Source of the DNA: Candidatus Woesearchaeota archaeon
GTDB lineage: Archaea; Nanobdellota; Nanobdellia; SCGC-AAA011-G17; VGLX01
Assembly (NCBI GenBank): GCA_016866645.1
Contig: VGLX01000066.1
Location: 1 to 6,878 of the forward strand
DNA length: 6,878 nucleotides
Reading direction: 5' to 3'
Under the pieces are notes generated by a model. The model searched no databases, had not been told where the DNA came from, and saw only the letters and a list, made by a program, of their open reading frames with translations. A program made the position numbers and the translations under genes. Below are positions 1-5,367 of the stretch, in pieces (positions within the stretch are counted from its first letter, which is position 1; each line of letters begins with the position of its first letter).

Positions 1-333
1 TTTGATACTACCCCCTTCAGGAGCTACTGCTCGGTCAGTAACTTTACTGCTGCTCTCATAAAACCTTACATAAAACTTCCTTAAGTCTTTATTACCGTTG
101 TTGAATATCAGGATTTTTATTCTTGAACTGCCTTTGTCAGAATAACAAGCAGATTTTATCTCATAAATAACATCATTGACGCATGACATGTCCTTATCAG
201 ACTGCACATCCGCCCTTTGGGTAGATTTCTCAACAAATTCTTTGCCAAAAAGCATTATGATGACAGCAACAACTATTACAAAGCCAAGAATCAGAACAGT
301 AGCTATCAAAGGGCTTATGCCTCTCTTTATCAT
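1..333 (-). CDS. Archaeal type IV pilin-like protein, N-terminal part (runs off left edge)
   Basis: The minus-strand frame is open from the ATG at 333 to base 1, giving 111 residues with no stop, so the C-terminus lies outside the window. It begins MIKRGISPLIATVLILGF: a two-basic-residue plus Gly class III signal (likely cleavage after Gly5), then a hydrophobic helix (about residues 8-29). This is the typical N-terminus of archaeal pilins and related secreted proteins processed by a FlaK/EppA-type prepilin peptidase. The visible remainder is polar, with two cysteines (51 and 63) and a beta-like stretch (ILIFNNGNKDLRKFYVRFY) of the kind seen in pilin head domains. An ATG two codons upstream (339) is possible. 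I prefer 333 because the TATA box centred near 360 then lies about 27 bases upstream, as expected for a leaderless archaeal message. The protein could build a surface filament or be a single pilin-like envelope protein. The N-terminal family call is strong; the specific role is unknown. Confidence 0.85.
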   Translation of the reverse strand, partial: MIKRGISPLIATVLILGFVIVVAVIIMLFGKEFVEKSTQRADVQSDKDMSCVNDVIYEIKSACYSDKGSSRIKILIFNNGNKDLRKFYVRFYESSSKVTDRAVAPEGGSIK

Positions 334-356
334 AATCATAAAAAAGGCGTTGGGAT

Positions 357-370
357 TATTTAAAAGTTTC
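357..370 (-). promoter_or_regulatory. BRE/TATA box of the pilin-like gene
   Basis: Read on the minus strand, 370-357 is GAAACTTTTAAATA: a purine-rich BRE-like element followed by an archaeal TATA box. Its centre is about 27 bases from the ATG at 333, which fits a leaderless transcript. The core AACTTT(T)AAATAAT recurs upstream of the Cys-rich operon at about 5314-5326. Confidence 0.55.
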
Positions 371-380
371 CCCTCAAGTT

Positions 381-403
381 TTATTAATAAGAAACACGTA
401 GGG
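381..403 (+). promoter_or_regulatory. Possible TATA element and weak ribosome binding site of the archaeosortase-like gene
   Basis: TTATTAATAA (381-390) is centred about 25 bases before the ATG at 410 and could drive a leaderless transcript. Alternatively, the palindromic TTTAAA at 359-364 could serve both strands and give a short leader of about 20 bases. In that case AGGG at 400-403, six bases before the ATG, would be a weak Shine-Dalgarno site. The sequence alone does not decide between these options. Confidence 0.35.
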
Positions 404-409
404 TTATAC

Positions 410-991
410 ATGAAAAAGGGCGCGTACAACAAAAGTTTTATGAACGCCTCAGTATTCGTGGTCATAGCGTGCACTTATCTTTTGTTGATAAACAGTTTCT
501 CAGACTACAGCCATATCAAGCCTATGCAACAATTCATGGCATGGACTGTTTACAGCTTACAACACTTATTTGGTATAAATGTCATCCTGCAAGGCACGTC
601 GCTTGTGTATCCTAACGTTTTCAAGCTGAATGTAACGCTGCTCTGTACAGGGATAAACGAGCTGCTGATGTTTTCTATGATAACCTTAGGATTCATAGGT
701 GTGAGTTTGAAGACTAAGCTGAAAGGCTACACAGTGTTCTTCCCGATAATAATCGCTGAGAACGTTATCCGTATATCTTTGATATTTCCTTTAGCGTCAT
801 GGCTGGGCACAGACAAAGCGCTGACTTTTCATGACTTCTCTTTCAAATACGGCCAGATGTTCTTCGTAATCCTGCTGGTATTCTTATGGTTTAAGTATTT
901 CGCAAGGGAAGAGTTCATACACGGCGTACAGAGCTATAGACTATCAAGAAGGCTAAAGCTAAGAAAGCTAAGACAAAAGCGAAAACGTTGA
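410..991 (+). CDS. Exosortase/archaeosortase family protein (short form)
   Basis: This is a 193-residue polytopic membrane protein. Members of the exosortase/archaeosortase family cleave and re-attach C-terminal CTERM-type sorting tails of exported proteins at the membrane, using Cys, Arg and His. The candidate residues are in the usual order and context: Cys79 in LLCTGINEL, Arg121 in AENVIRISL, and His141 in LTFHDFSF. Hydrophobic segments lie at about 12-30, 73-100, 106-130 and 148-166, fewer than in full-length bacterial exosortases. The C-terminus is very basic (RRLKLRKLRQKRKR). The frame is open further upstream to 176, but that part lies antisense to the pilin-like gene. The ATG at 410 begins MKKGAYNKSF just before the first helix and has promoter elements upstream, so I chose it. 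The last 77 bases overlap the 3' end of the convergent gene at 915-1499, which carries a candidate sorting tail. Family assignment is from motif and topology only. An unrelated membrane protein is possible but less likely. Confidence 0.75.
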   Translation: MKKGAYNKSFMNASVFVVIACTYLLLINSFSDYSHIKPMQQFMAWTVYSLQHLFGINVILQGTSLVYPNVFKLNVTLLCTGINELLMFSMITLGFIGVSLKTKLKGYTVFFPIIIAENVIRISLIFPLASWLGTDKALTFHDFSFKYGQMFFVILLVFLWFKYFAREEFIHGVQSYRLSRRLKLRKLRQKRKR

Positions 992-1499
992 AGCTTAAGC
1001 CTATAACATCCGCACCTTCTGGAAGGGCTTCAGCCTGCTCAACACTACAGCCAAGCGCATCTTCATCCATAGTCGCAAGAAGAATAGTTCCTGGACACTC
1101 GTCAGACTCATCAAGCACACCATCACCATCACTATCTCCCGGTGTGGGTGTTGGTAATACACAAGAGCTCGTAGACGGAAGATCGAGACTATCATAGTTA
1201 CATTGAGTATCATTACCTACTATACATATATCACTTCCTACTTCCCAACCGCATGATGTTGGAGAAGCGCATCTGCAAACCAAACAGCCTAAGACACCAG
1301 ATATATCTGGAGGCTGATCTGGACAAAAAGTTTGCGCTGTTGAATAACACCCTATATACCAAACGTTAGCACAACACTTTCCTCCGGCGTAACACTTCTC
1401 CTGTCCTGCTTGACCACAACAGTCCGCATATGAATCATATAAACATATAATCAGTAGAACCAGTGCAATAAGTCCTGCAGCACATTTTTTGTTTATCAT
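915..1499 (-). CDS. Secreted Cys-rich protein with TSP3-like motif and C-terminal sorting-tail-like helix
   Basis: 194 residues. A signal peptide (about 1-26, ending DSYA before DCC) is followed by a domain with 16 cysteines in the mature part. A thrombospondin type 3-like calcium motif lies at 121-138 (GDSDGDGVLDESDECPGT) and continues to a further GCS at 150-152, as in TSP3 repeats linking envelope domains. The C-terminus has LPEGADVIG (159-167), a hydrophobic helix (168-188) and a final RRV. That order of short motif, helix and Arg cluster is the arrangement of substrates of exosortase/archaeosortase enzymes, and such a gene overlaps this one at its 3' end. The ATG overlaps the upstream stop as ATGA (1496-1499), with GGAG at 1504-1507 as ribosome binding site. 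It is the last gene of the four-gene operon. An ordinary C-terminal membrane anchor is the alternative reading. Function of the Cys-rich part is unknown. Confidence 0.85.
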   Translation of the reverse strand: MINKKCAAGLIALVLLIICLYDSYADCCGQAGQEKCYAGGKCCANVWYIGCYSTAQTFCPDQPPDISGVLGCLVCRCASPTSCGWEVGSDICIVGNDTQCNYDSLDLPSTSSCVLPTPTPGDSDGDGVLDESDECPGTILLATMDEDALGCSVEQAEALPEGADVIGLSFNVFAFVLAFLALAFLIVYSSVRRV

Positions 1500-2527
1500 T
1501 TTGCTCCGTTTAGTCGAAGTTTAGCTTCTTTCAATGCTTCTTTTATCTCTTCTTGTTTCCAGCCAGCGTTTAACGCGATTTTCACCATCTGATCCTTATC
1601 ATAATTCTCTTTTATAAGGCTAACAAAATACTCAACAAGGCTTGATATATCCCTCTCAAGGGAAGAAGTTTTAGGCACATTATCGCGTTTTGATGGTTTA
1701 GACGCCCTGAATCCAAGCTCTTCTTCTGACTTTTGGGGCAGGTCTAGACTTTTAGTTTGAGCCTGCTCGCGGTTTTTGTTGCTCAGTGGTGCTTCTTCCA
1801 AAGGTGTACTTGCAGGCTCTAATACCGGACTCTTAACATTCTCAAAATCCGGAGGTGTTACTACACCTGCAAGTTTCTCCTCATTTACCGGCTTAGGCTT
1901 ACTAGTAAACAGTTTTTTTATACCGAACACGTAAGCAAGCGCTAAAATAAGCAGCGCAGAAACTGAGATCATACCATAGAGAAAATAACCTTTGAATAAC
2001 GAGCCCCCTTCCGTTTGTTTTGAAGCTCCAGCACTGTTTTCTACTACGCTCCTCGTTTCTTCGACTTCAGCAGCTTTTTCAGACTCTTCATTGATTTGTT
2101 TATTCAGCTGCTCTTGGGTTTCTGCAGATTTCTTGGCTAACTCTTCTTCTCTTAGTTTGGATAATTCTTCTGCTTGTTCAGCTTCTTTTTGGACTTGTTC
2201 TTCACTTTTTGAGAATGTTAAAGACTTCGTGACAGTCTTTCCTTCTTTTGTTGTTAAAACTATGTTGTGTGTTCCAGGTTCTATTATTTGGGGCATTATT
2301 AAGCTATTATTAAACACTAGTTTATCAGCCACAGGTGACTCTGCACCCCCGTCAATAGATATTTTCAATTCTAAATAATCCGTTTGATCGGTATTCGTAA
2401 TTTGGATTCTAGCAAGCTTAGAAGTGGAGTTATAAGAAGAAACGGCTATGTCTAAGTCTGCTGAACATAAGGGGATTAATAACCCCAATATCAATCCATT
2501 TGTAAGTATATTAATACTAAACCTCAT
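1496..2527 (-). CDS. Single-span surface protein with juxtamembrane coiled coil and long cytoplasmic tail
   Basis: 343 residues; not a named family that I recognise. A signal peptide (1-23, ending PLCSA) is followed by a probably beta-rich extracellular domain (24-106, with YNSTS and NTDQT), a highly charged Glu/Lys/Gln-rich helix likely to form a coiled coil (107-163), a membrane helix (about 180-203) and a roughly 140-residue cytoplasmic tail. The tail is Pro/Glu/Lys-rich and disordered-looking up to about 285. It ends in a compact helical module (290-340, SSLVEYFVSLI, then ALNAGWKQEEIKEAL) resembling small UBA-like or helix-turn-helix interaction modules in archaeal proteins. The extracellular half is clearly paralogous to the preceding gene, which lacks the long tail. 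Its ATG overlaps that gene's stop (ATGA, 2524-2527), with a strong GGAGGAG seven bases upstream. It may link the outside surface assembly to a cytoplasmic partner (inference). Confidence 0.85.
   Translation of the reverse strand: MRFSINILTNGLILGLLIPLCSADLDIAVSSYNSTSKLARIQITNTDQTDYLELKISIDGGAESPVADKLVFNNSLIMPQIIEPGTHNIVLTTKEGKTVTKSLTFSKSEEQVQKEAEQAEELSKLREEELAKKSAETQEQLNKQINEESEKAAEVEETRSVVENSAGASKQTEGGSLFKGYFLYGMISVSALLILALAYVFGIKKLFTSKPKPVNEEKLAGVVTPPDFENVKSPVLEPASTPLEEAPLSNKNREQAQTKSLDLPQKSEEELGFRASKPSKRDNVPKTSSLERDISSLVEYFVSLIKENYDKDQMVKIALNAGWKQEEIKEALKEAKLRLNGAK
1504..1507 (-). promoter_or_regulatory. Ribosome binding site of the 915-1499 gene
   Basis: GGAG on the minus strand, four bases before the ATG at 1499 and inside the end of the upstream coding region. 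The spacing is short, so initiation probably leans on coupling through the ATGA overlap. Confidence 0.5.
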
Positions 2528-3195
2528 GGAATTGCTCCTCCAGATGGCTTTTTTTGAGAAGACTTCACAGCCGGTTGCTCAGGTTTAAAGCCTTTTCTCT
2601 TAAAACGGAATATGACCAACACGGCTATTGCAGCTACTGCTAGTAATCCTAGCCCTATCAGCAAGTCGTATGTTGTTGCAGGCTTAACTTCAGGTGATAC
2701 TTCAGTCCCTTCTATCTTTGCCCTTGTTTTTTCAACTTCTTCCTTATTTTTTATCTCCCCTTGTATGAGACTATCAAGCATAGTTTGAGCGCTTTCAGAC
2801 TTCTCTTTTAACTCCTCTTGTCTTTGATTCCAAAGAGTTTCAGCATTCTCCGCTTCAGCTACGGTTTGTTCATAAGTCTTAGAAAATTCTAAAACCTTTT
2901 CAACAACAATTCCTTCTTTTGTTTTTAATGCGATTTTATGCTGTCCATGCGAGACTATAACCGGCACTAAAACACTGTTGTTAGGGCTTAATTGCTTCAC
3001 AACTTTGGCATAAGGCATAGAATCTATCGCAAGCATGATTCCTGAATAAGTCTCGCTGTTAGTGTTCACTATTTCTATTGTAGCAAGATGTGAAGTAGAA
3101 TTATATGTCGCTAAGTCCACATCAAGCTTGGCTGCGCATAAAGGCAATGAAAAAAGTACAAGTGCAAAGATTGTCTGCAATAAGCTTTTTTTCAT
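2524..3195 (-). CDS. Single-span surface protein with juxtamembrane coiled coil (paralogue of the next gene)
   Basis: 223 residues; unrecognised family. It has a signal peptide (1-22, ending LPLCAA), an extracellular domain (23-103) sharing with its neighbour the pattern LC-A-LD, YNSTS-LA-I-I-NT and a closing FSK, then a charged helical stretch (104-162) with the shared spacing EQ, AE, RQEEL, EKS, E-TR. A membrane helix follows (about 176-196), and a short basic cytoplasmic tail (FRFKRKGFKPEQ) ends the protein. The predicted topology is outside-facing N-terminus, type I. The ATG at 3195 is preferred over in-frame ATGs at 3231 and 3216: it begins a normal signal peptide (MKKSLLQTIF), overlaps the upstream stop as ATGA, and has GGAG eight bases upstream. 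The conserved coiled coils suggest that the two paralogues pair with each other or with a shared partner at the membrane surface (inference). Confidence 0.85.
   Translation of the reverse strand: MKKSLLQTIFALVLFSLPLCAAKLDVDLATYNSTSHLATIEIVNTNSETYSGIMLAIDSMPYAKVVKQLSPNNSVLVPVIVSHGQHKIALKTKEGIVVEKVLEFSKTYEQTVAEAENAETLWNQRQEELKEKSESAQTMLDSLIQGEIKNKEEVEKTRAKIEGTEVSPEVKPATTYDLLIGLGLLAVAAIAVLVIFRFKRKGFKPEQPAVKSSQKKPSGGAIP
2535..2541 (-). promoter_or_regulatory. Strong ribosome binding site of the 1496-2527 gene
   Basis: GGAGGAG on the minus strand, seven bases before the ATG at 2527. It is the best Shine-Dalgarno match in the window and supports this start. Confidence 0.7.
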
Positions 3196-5285
3196 GTTAC
3201 ACACTCCGTCCAACATCCATGTTTTACACAAGAATTAAGATCATTAGGCAAAGTATCTTCTTCTTCATCTCTGACGAAGAGGCTACAGTCAGAGTAACAA
3301 TAGCTGCAGTTAGAAACACAAACGCTCGTACAGGCACTTACACAAGTATATGAAAGTTCAAAAGGAATACAATAATCACTATCATCGCACTTAGTATTAT
3401 CCCCTGTATAACCACAGGCATAACTGTTATACCCTCCTTGAGGTGTTGAAGAGCAGTTACTAGCGGGCACGCCACAAACCCCTTTTGGAGGAAGCCCTGC
3501 ACATAAGGTTGTATTCTGGCTGACTGTACATGTATAACTGTTAGTTTCGCAGGCGATAGATCCGCAATCGCCTGTAGTCAGATTAGTGCATTCGCTTGCA
3601 CTGCAACAATCATGATTCGCAGCATCTGTAGACGTGCAGCTACCGCCTGTACAGTTTGCGCCTTTCCAGTCACCAGCACAGCACATTTCTAAACTCGCTT
3701 CACCGTCTATGTTAATTGGGCCTTTCGTTGAGTCATTAGTGCACACTGAGACGCCACCGCTTGGGAAACAGCAGCCACCAGATGAGCAGTCACTTGATCC
3801 TGTCAGGTTATCTGCGTCACAGTACCCAGTATCTGCCCTGCAGTAATAATCATAATAATACCAGCTTTGGGTGTTATCATCAACACAGCTATCATAAACC
3901 TTATTTGAATCAGCGGGGCAGGAAGCGTTTTGGAACCCTCCAGCGTCCCTGCAGCAGGTCTTACCAGCTTCATCAGTTAGACCAAAACAGTCTTCATCAA
4001 GGCAGTCTGTCTTACCGTCACAATCGTCATCTAAGCCATTGTTACATATTTCATTAGTCTTGTTCTGACAAGTCCCCCAAGTATTATTGCCAGTGCATAA
4101 TTGAGTACCAGTCGCGCAAACACCTAAAGTGTAGTCCTGGCATGCCCGCGTAACATCTTCGTCAATGAGAGTATCGCCATCGTTGTCAATTCCGTCACAT
4201 TGCTCATCACAGCCGTCGTCTATCCCGTTACCATTGCCATCAGCTCCTAGGCCGCTGCTGCTTGCGCAAGTAGCATCACAATATACTGTGCCATTGTTAC
4301 ATGTGTTTACGATTAATCCATTACATGCTGGTTCAGCAGTGCATCCACCAGCAAAATCACTAGATCTGCAAATGTTCTCCCCTACCCTGTCTTGTGCGGT
4401 GCATGTGGCTGAGCACTCATCAGCTATGAAAGCGTTTCCAGCTGCACAAGATACTATGTCTCCTCCTGAAGCTTGTATGCCGTTACAGACTGCTTCAGCG
4501 GTGCATCCGTCTCCTGCGCCCAAGCTGCCAGCTGACCTGCAAGTAGTTTCTCCTGCTCTGTCTTGTCCTGTGCATGTAGCTGAGCACTCATCACCTATGA
4601 AAGTGCTACCACTGGTACAATAGAGTATATCATCTCCTGAGGCTTTTTCGTCACATGCGGCTAGTCCGTTATAACCTGTACAGTTCGCTTCGCACCTATT
4701 ATCCGCTGCCGTGTAAGTACATTCTGTGCCGCAGTAACCTCCAGTGTCGATATTTCCTGTGCAGTTAAAAGAGCTAGCAGCCATATCGTCGCATTGTGCT
4801 GCTGCTCCGCAGTCAGCTTCGCATTCATTGGCTTCCTGCGAGCTGCATTTGGCCGTTGCTCCGCCCGTGCATCTGAAACAGTATAAACACTGATTTAAAT
4901 CAGTAACGTCACAAAAATACCTTGTGTCATTTGTCGCTCCAGGATCTTGAGCCGTGGGACAGCATTTGCTGCATCCTGTACCGTTGGATTCGCAACCGCA
5001 GCTAACACCGCAACAAGGTAAAGCAGGGACGCTGTATCCGCTGATATTCCAGTAGGCTCCGTCATCAGCATTTGTGCAAGCAGGAACAGTCGGCCCTAAC
5101 GTGGCAGCTACGAAGTTCTTGCCCGCAGTTTTTATAAAATCGATATTGTTCAAGGCTAAAGCCAGTATTATGAGGTTCAGCGCTAAGAGCCTTATTATCA
5201 TCAGATGAGGTTTTTTCTTGAAGTTTTTTATAAACCTTTTTAACACAGACTTAGAACTATTTACTAATTCACCTCTTCTTTTCAT
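3192..5285 (-). CDS. Large secreted or N-anchored Cys-rich protein with MopE-like metal-binding motifs
   Basis: 697 residues with 82 cysteines by my count (nearly 12%) and many N-X-S/T glycosylation sequons. A very basic N-terminus (MKRRGELVNSSKSVLKRF...) precedes one hydrophobic helix (about 29-46), either a long signal peptide or a signal anchor; the rest should be outside the cell. In order come a Cys-rich segment (70-215), two tandem 57- and 54-residue repeats (217-327) built on DECSATCT-QDR-GE--CR, Asp-rich motifs of the MopE/Cu-binding type (QCDGIDNDGDTLIDED at 362-377 and NNGLDDDCDGKTDCLDEDC at 415-433), a Tyr-rich patch (WYYYDYYCR, 475-483), and a further Cys-rich part ending in an acidic cluster (RDEEEDTLP) and CWTECVT. 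There is no C-terminal membrane helix. Disulfide-stabilised, metal-binding surface architecture is inferred; ligand and role are unknown. It is the first gene of the operon. The start at 5285 fits a TATA box about 36 bases upstream and a leader of about 9 bases with no Shine-Dalgarno site. Confidence 0.85.
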   Translation of the reverse strand: MKRRGELVNSSKSVLKRFIKNFKKKPHLMIIRLLALNLIILALALNNIDFIKTAGKNFVAATLGPTVPACTNADDGAYWNISGYSVPALPCCGVSCGCESNGTGCSKCCPTAQDPGATNDTRYFCDVTDLNQCLYCFRCTGGATAKCSSQEANECEADCGAAAQCDDMAASSFNCTGNIDTGGYCGTECTYTAADNRCEANCTGYNGLAACDEKASGDDILYCTSGSTFIGDECSATCTGQDRAGETTCRSAGSLGAGDGCTAEAVCNGIQASGGDIVSCAAGNAFIADECSATCTAQDRVGENICRSSDFAGGCTAEPACNGLIVNTCNNGTVYCDATCASSSGLGADGNGNGIDDGCDEQCDGIDNDGDTLIDEDVTRACQDYTLGVCATGTQLCTGNNTWGTCQNKTNEICNNGLDDDCDGKTDCLDEDCFGLTDEAGKTCCRDAGGFQNASCPADSNKVYDSCVDDNTQSWYYYDYYCRADTGYCDADNLTGSSDCSSGGCCFPSGGVSVCTNDSTKGPINIDGEASLEMCCAGDWKGANCTGGSCTSTDAANHDCCSASECTNLTTGDCGSIACETNSYTCTVSQNTTLCAGLPPKGVCGVPASNCSSTPQGGYNSYACGYTGDNTKCDDSDYCIPFELSYTCVSACTSVCVSNCSYCYSDCSLFVRDEEEDTLPNDLNSCVKHGCWTECVT
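3204..3207 (-). promoter_or_regulatory. Ribosome binding site deciding the start at 3195
   Basis: GGAG on the minus strand, eight bases before the ATG at 3195. It favours this start over the in-frame ATGs at 3231 and 3216, which would lie in the upstream gene's coding region and spoil the signal peptide. Confidence 0.6.
4305..4637 (-). repeat. Tandem in-frame repeat inside the Cys-rich gene
   Basis: Two consecutive units, 4467-4637 (171 bases) and 4305-4466 (162 bases), encode related 57- and 54-residue Cys-rich segments. The best-kept DNA block is at 4571-4603 and 4400-4432, exactly 171 bases apart, with 31 of 33 bases identical. It encodes the F-I-x-D-E-C-S-A-T-C-T part. The second unit is three residues shorter (SDFAGG in place of SAGSLGAGDG). 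A more diverged half-copy may precede them (residues 180-216, GTECTYTAADNRCEANCT). Confidence 0.85.
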
Positions 5286-5316
5286 TATAGTATTACTTAA
5301 GATAAGAAGCTAATAT

Positions 5317-5330
5317 TATTTAAAGTTTTT
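5317..5330 (-). promoter_or_regulatory. BRE/TATA promoter of the four-gene surface operon
   Basis: Read on the minus strand, 5330-5317 is AAAAACTTTAAATA: an A-rich BRE-like element and a consensus-like archaeal TATA box (TTTAAATA, 5324-5317). The expected transcription start is near 5294, about nine bases before the ATG at 5285. No Shine-Dalgarno site precedes that ATG, in contrast to the three downstream genes. Confidence 0.6.
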
Positions 5331-5354
5331 TAACTTAAGAAATGTTAAGTTAAA
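5329..5354. repeat. Perfect 10-bp inverted repeat upstream of the operon TATA box
   Basis: TTTAACTTAA (5329-5338) and TTAAGTTAAA (5345-5354) are exact reverse complements separated by GAAATG. The repeat starts at the BRE of the operon promoter and lies 14 bases after the ABCE1 stop codon. A third ACTTAAG occurs at 5295-5301, near the expected transcription start. It could be an operator for a dimeric regulator, or a hairpin at the end of the ABCE1 message. No T-run follows it on the minus strand, so a classical terminator is less likely. Confidence 0.5.
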
Positions 5355-5367
5355 GTGTTATTAAAGT

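Noticed and set aside
176..409. Upstream extension of the archaeosortase-like frame (78 extra residues)
   Set aside because: It is antisense to the N-terminus of the pilin-like gene, has no coherent signal, and the ATG at 410 fits the start of the first membrane helix and the promoter elements.
988..1197. Open frame on the plus strand after the archaeosortase-like gene
   Set aside because: Low-complexity Ser/Pro/Leu translation lying entirely antisense to the Cys-rich gene at 915-1499. It begins at a TTG inside the previous gene and has no promoter or ribosome binding site.
2465..3140. Lipobox in the two coiled-coil paralogues (PLCSA and PLCAA)
   Set aside because: The Cys is conserved, but the preceding residue is Leu rather than Gly, Ala or Ser, and both proteins have a membrane helix further on. 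A normal signal peptidase site just after is more likely.
3634..4623. Several plus-strand open frames of 70-152 codons
   Set aside because: They are antisense shadows of the large Cys-rich gene; its biased Cys, Gly, Ser and Asp codons leave the opposite strand free of stops. The translations are Ser/Pro/His-rich with no domain pattern.
4305..4637. CRISPR array or mobile element
   Set aside because: The repeats are in-frame, abutting without spacers and protein-coding. No transposase, integrase or terminal repeats are seen anywhere in the window.
5329..5354. Intrinsic terminator of ABCE1
   Set aside because: The hairpin is AT-only apart from one G-C pair and is followed on the minus strand by an A-run, not a T-run, so a classical terminator is not supported.
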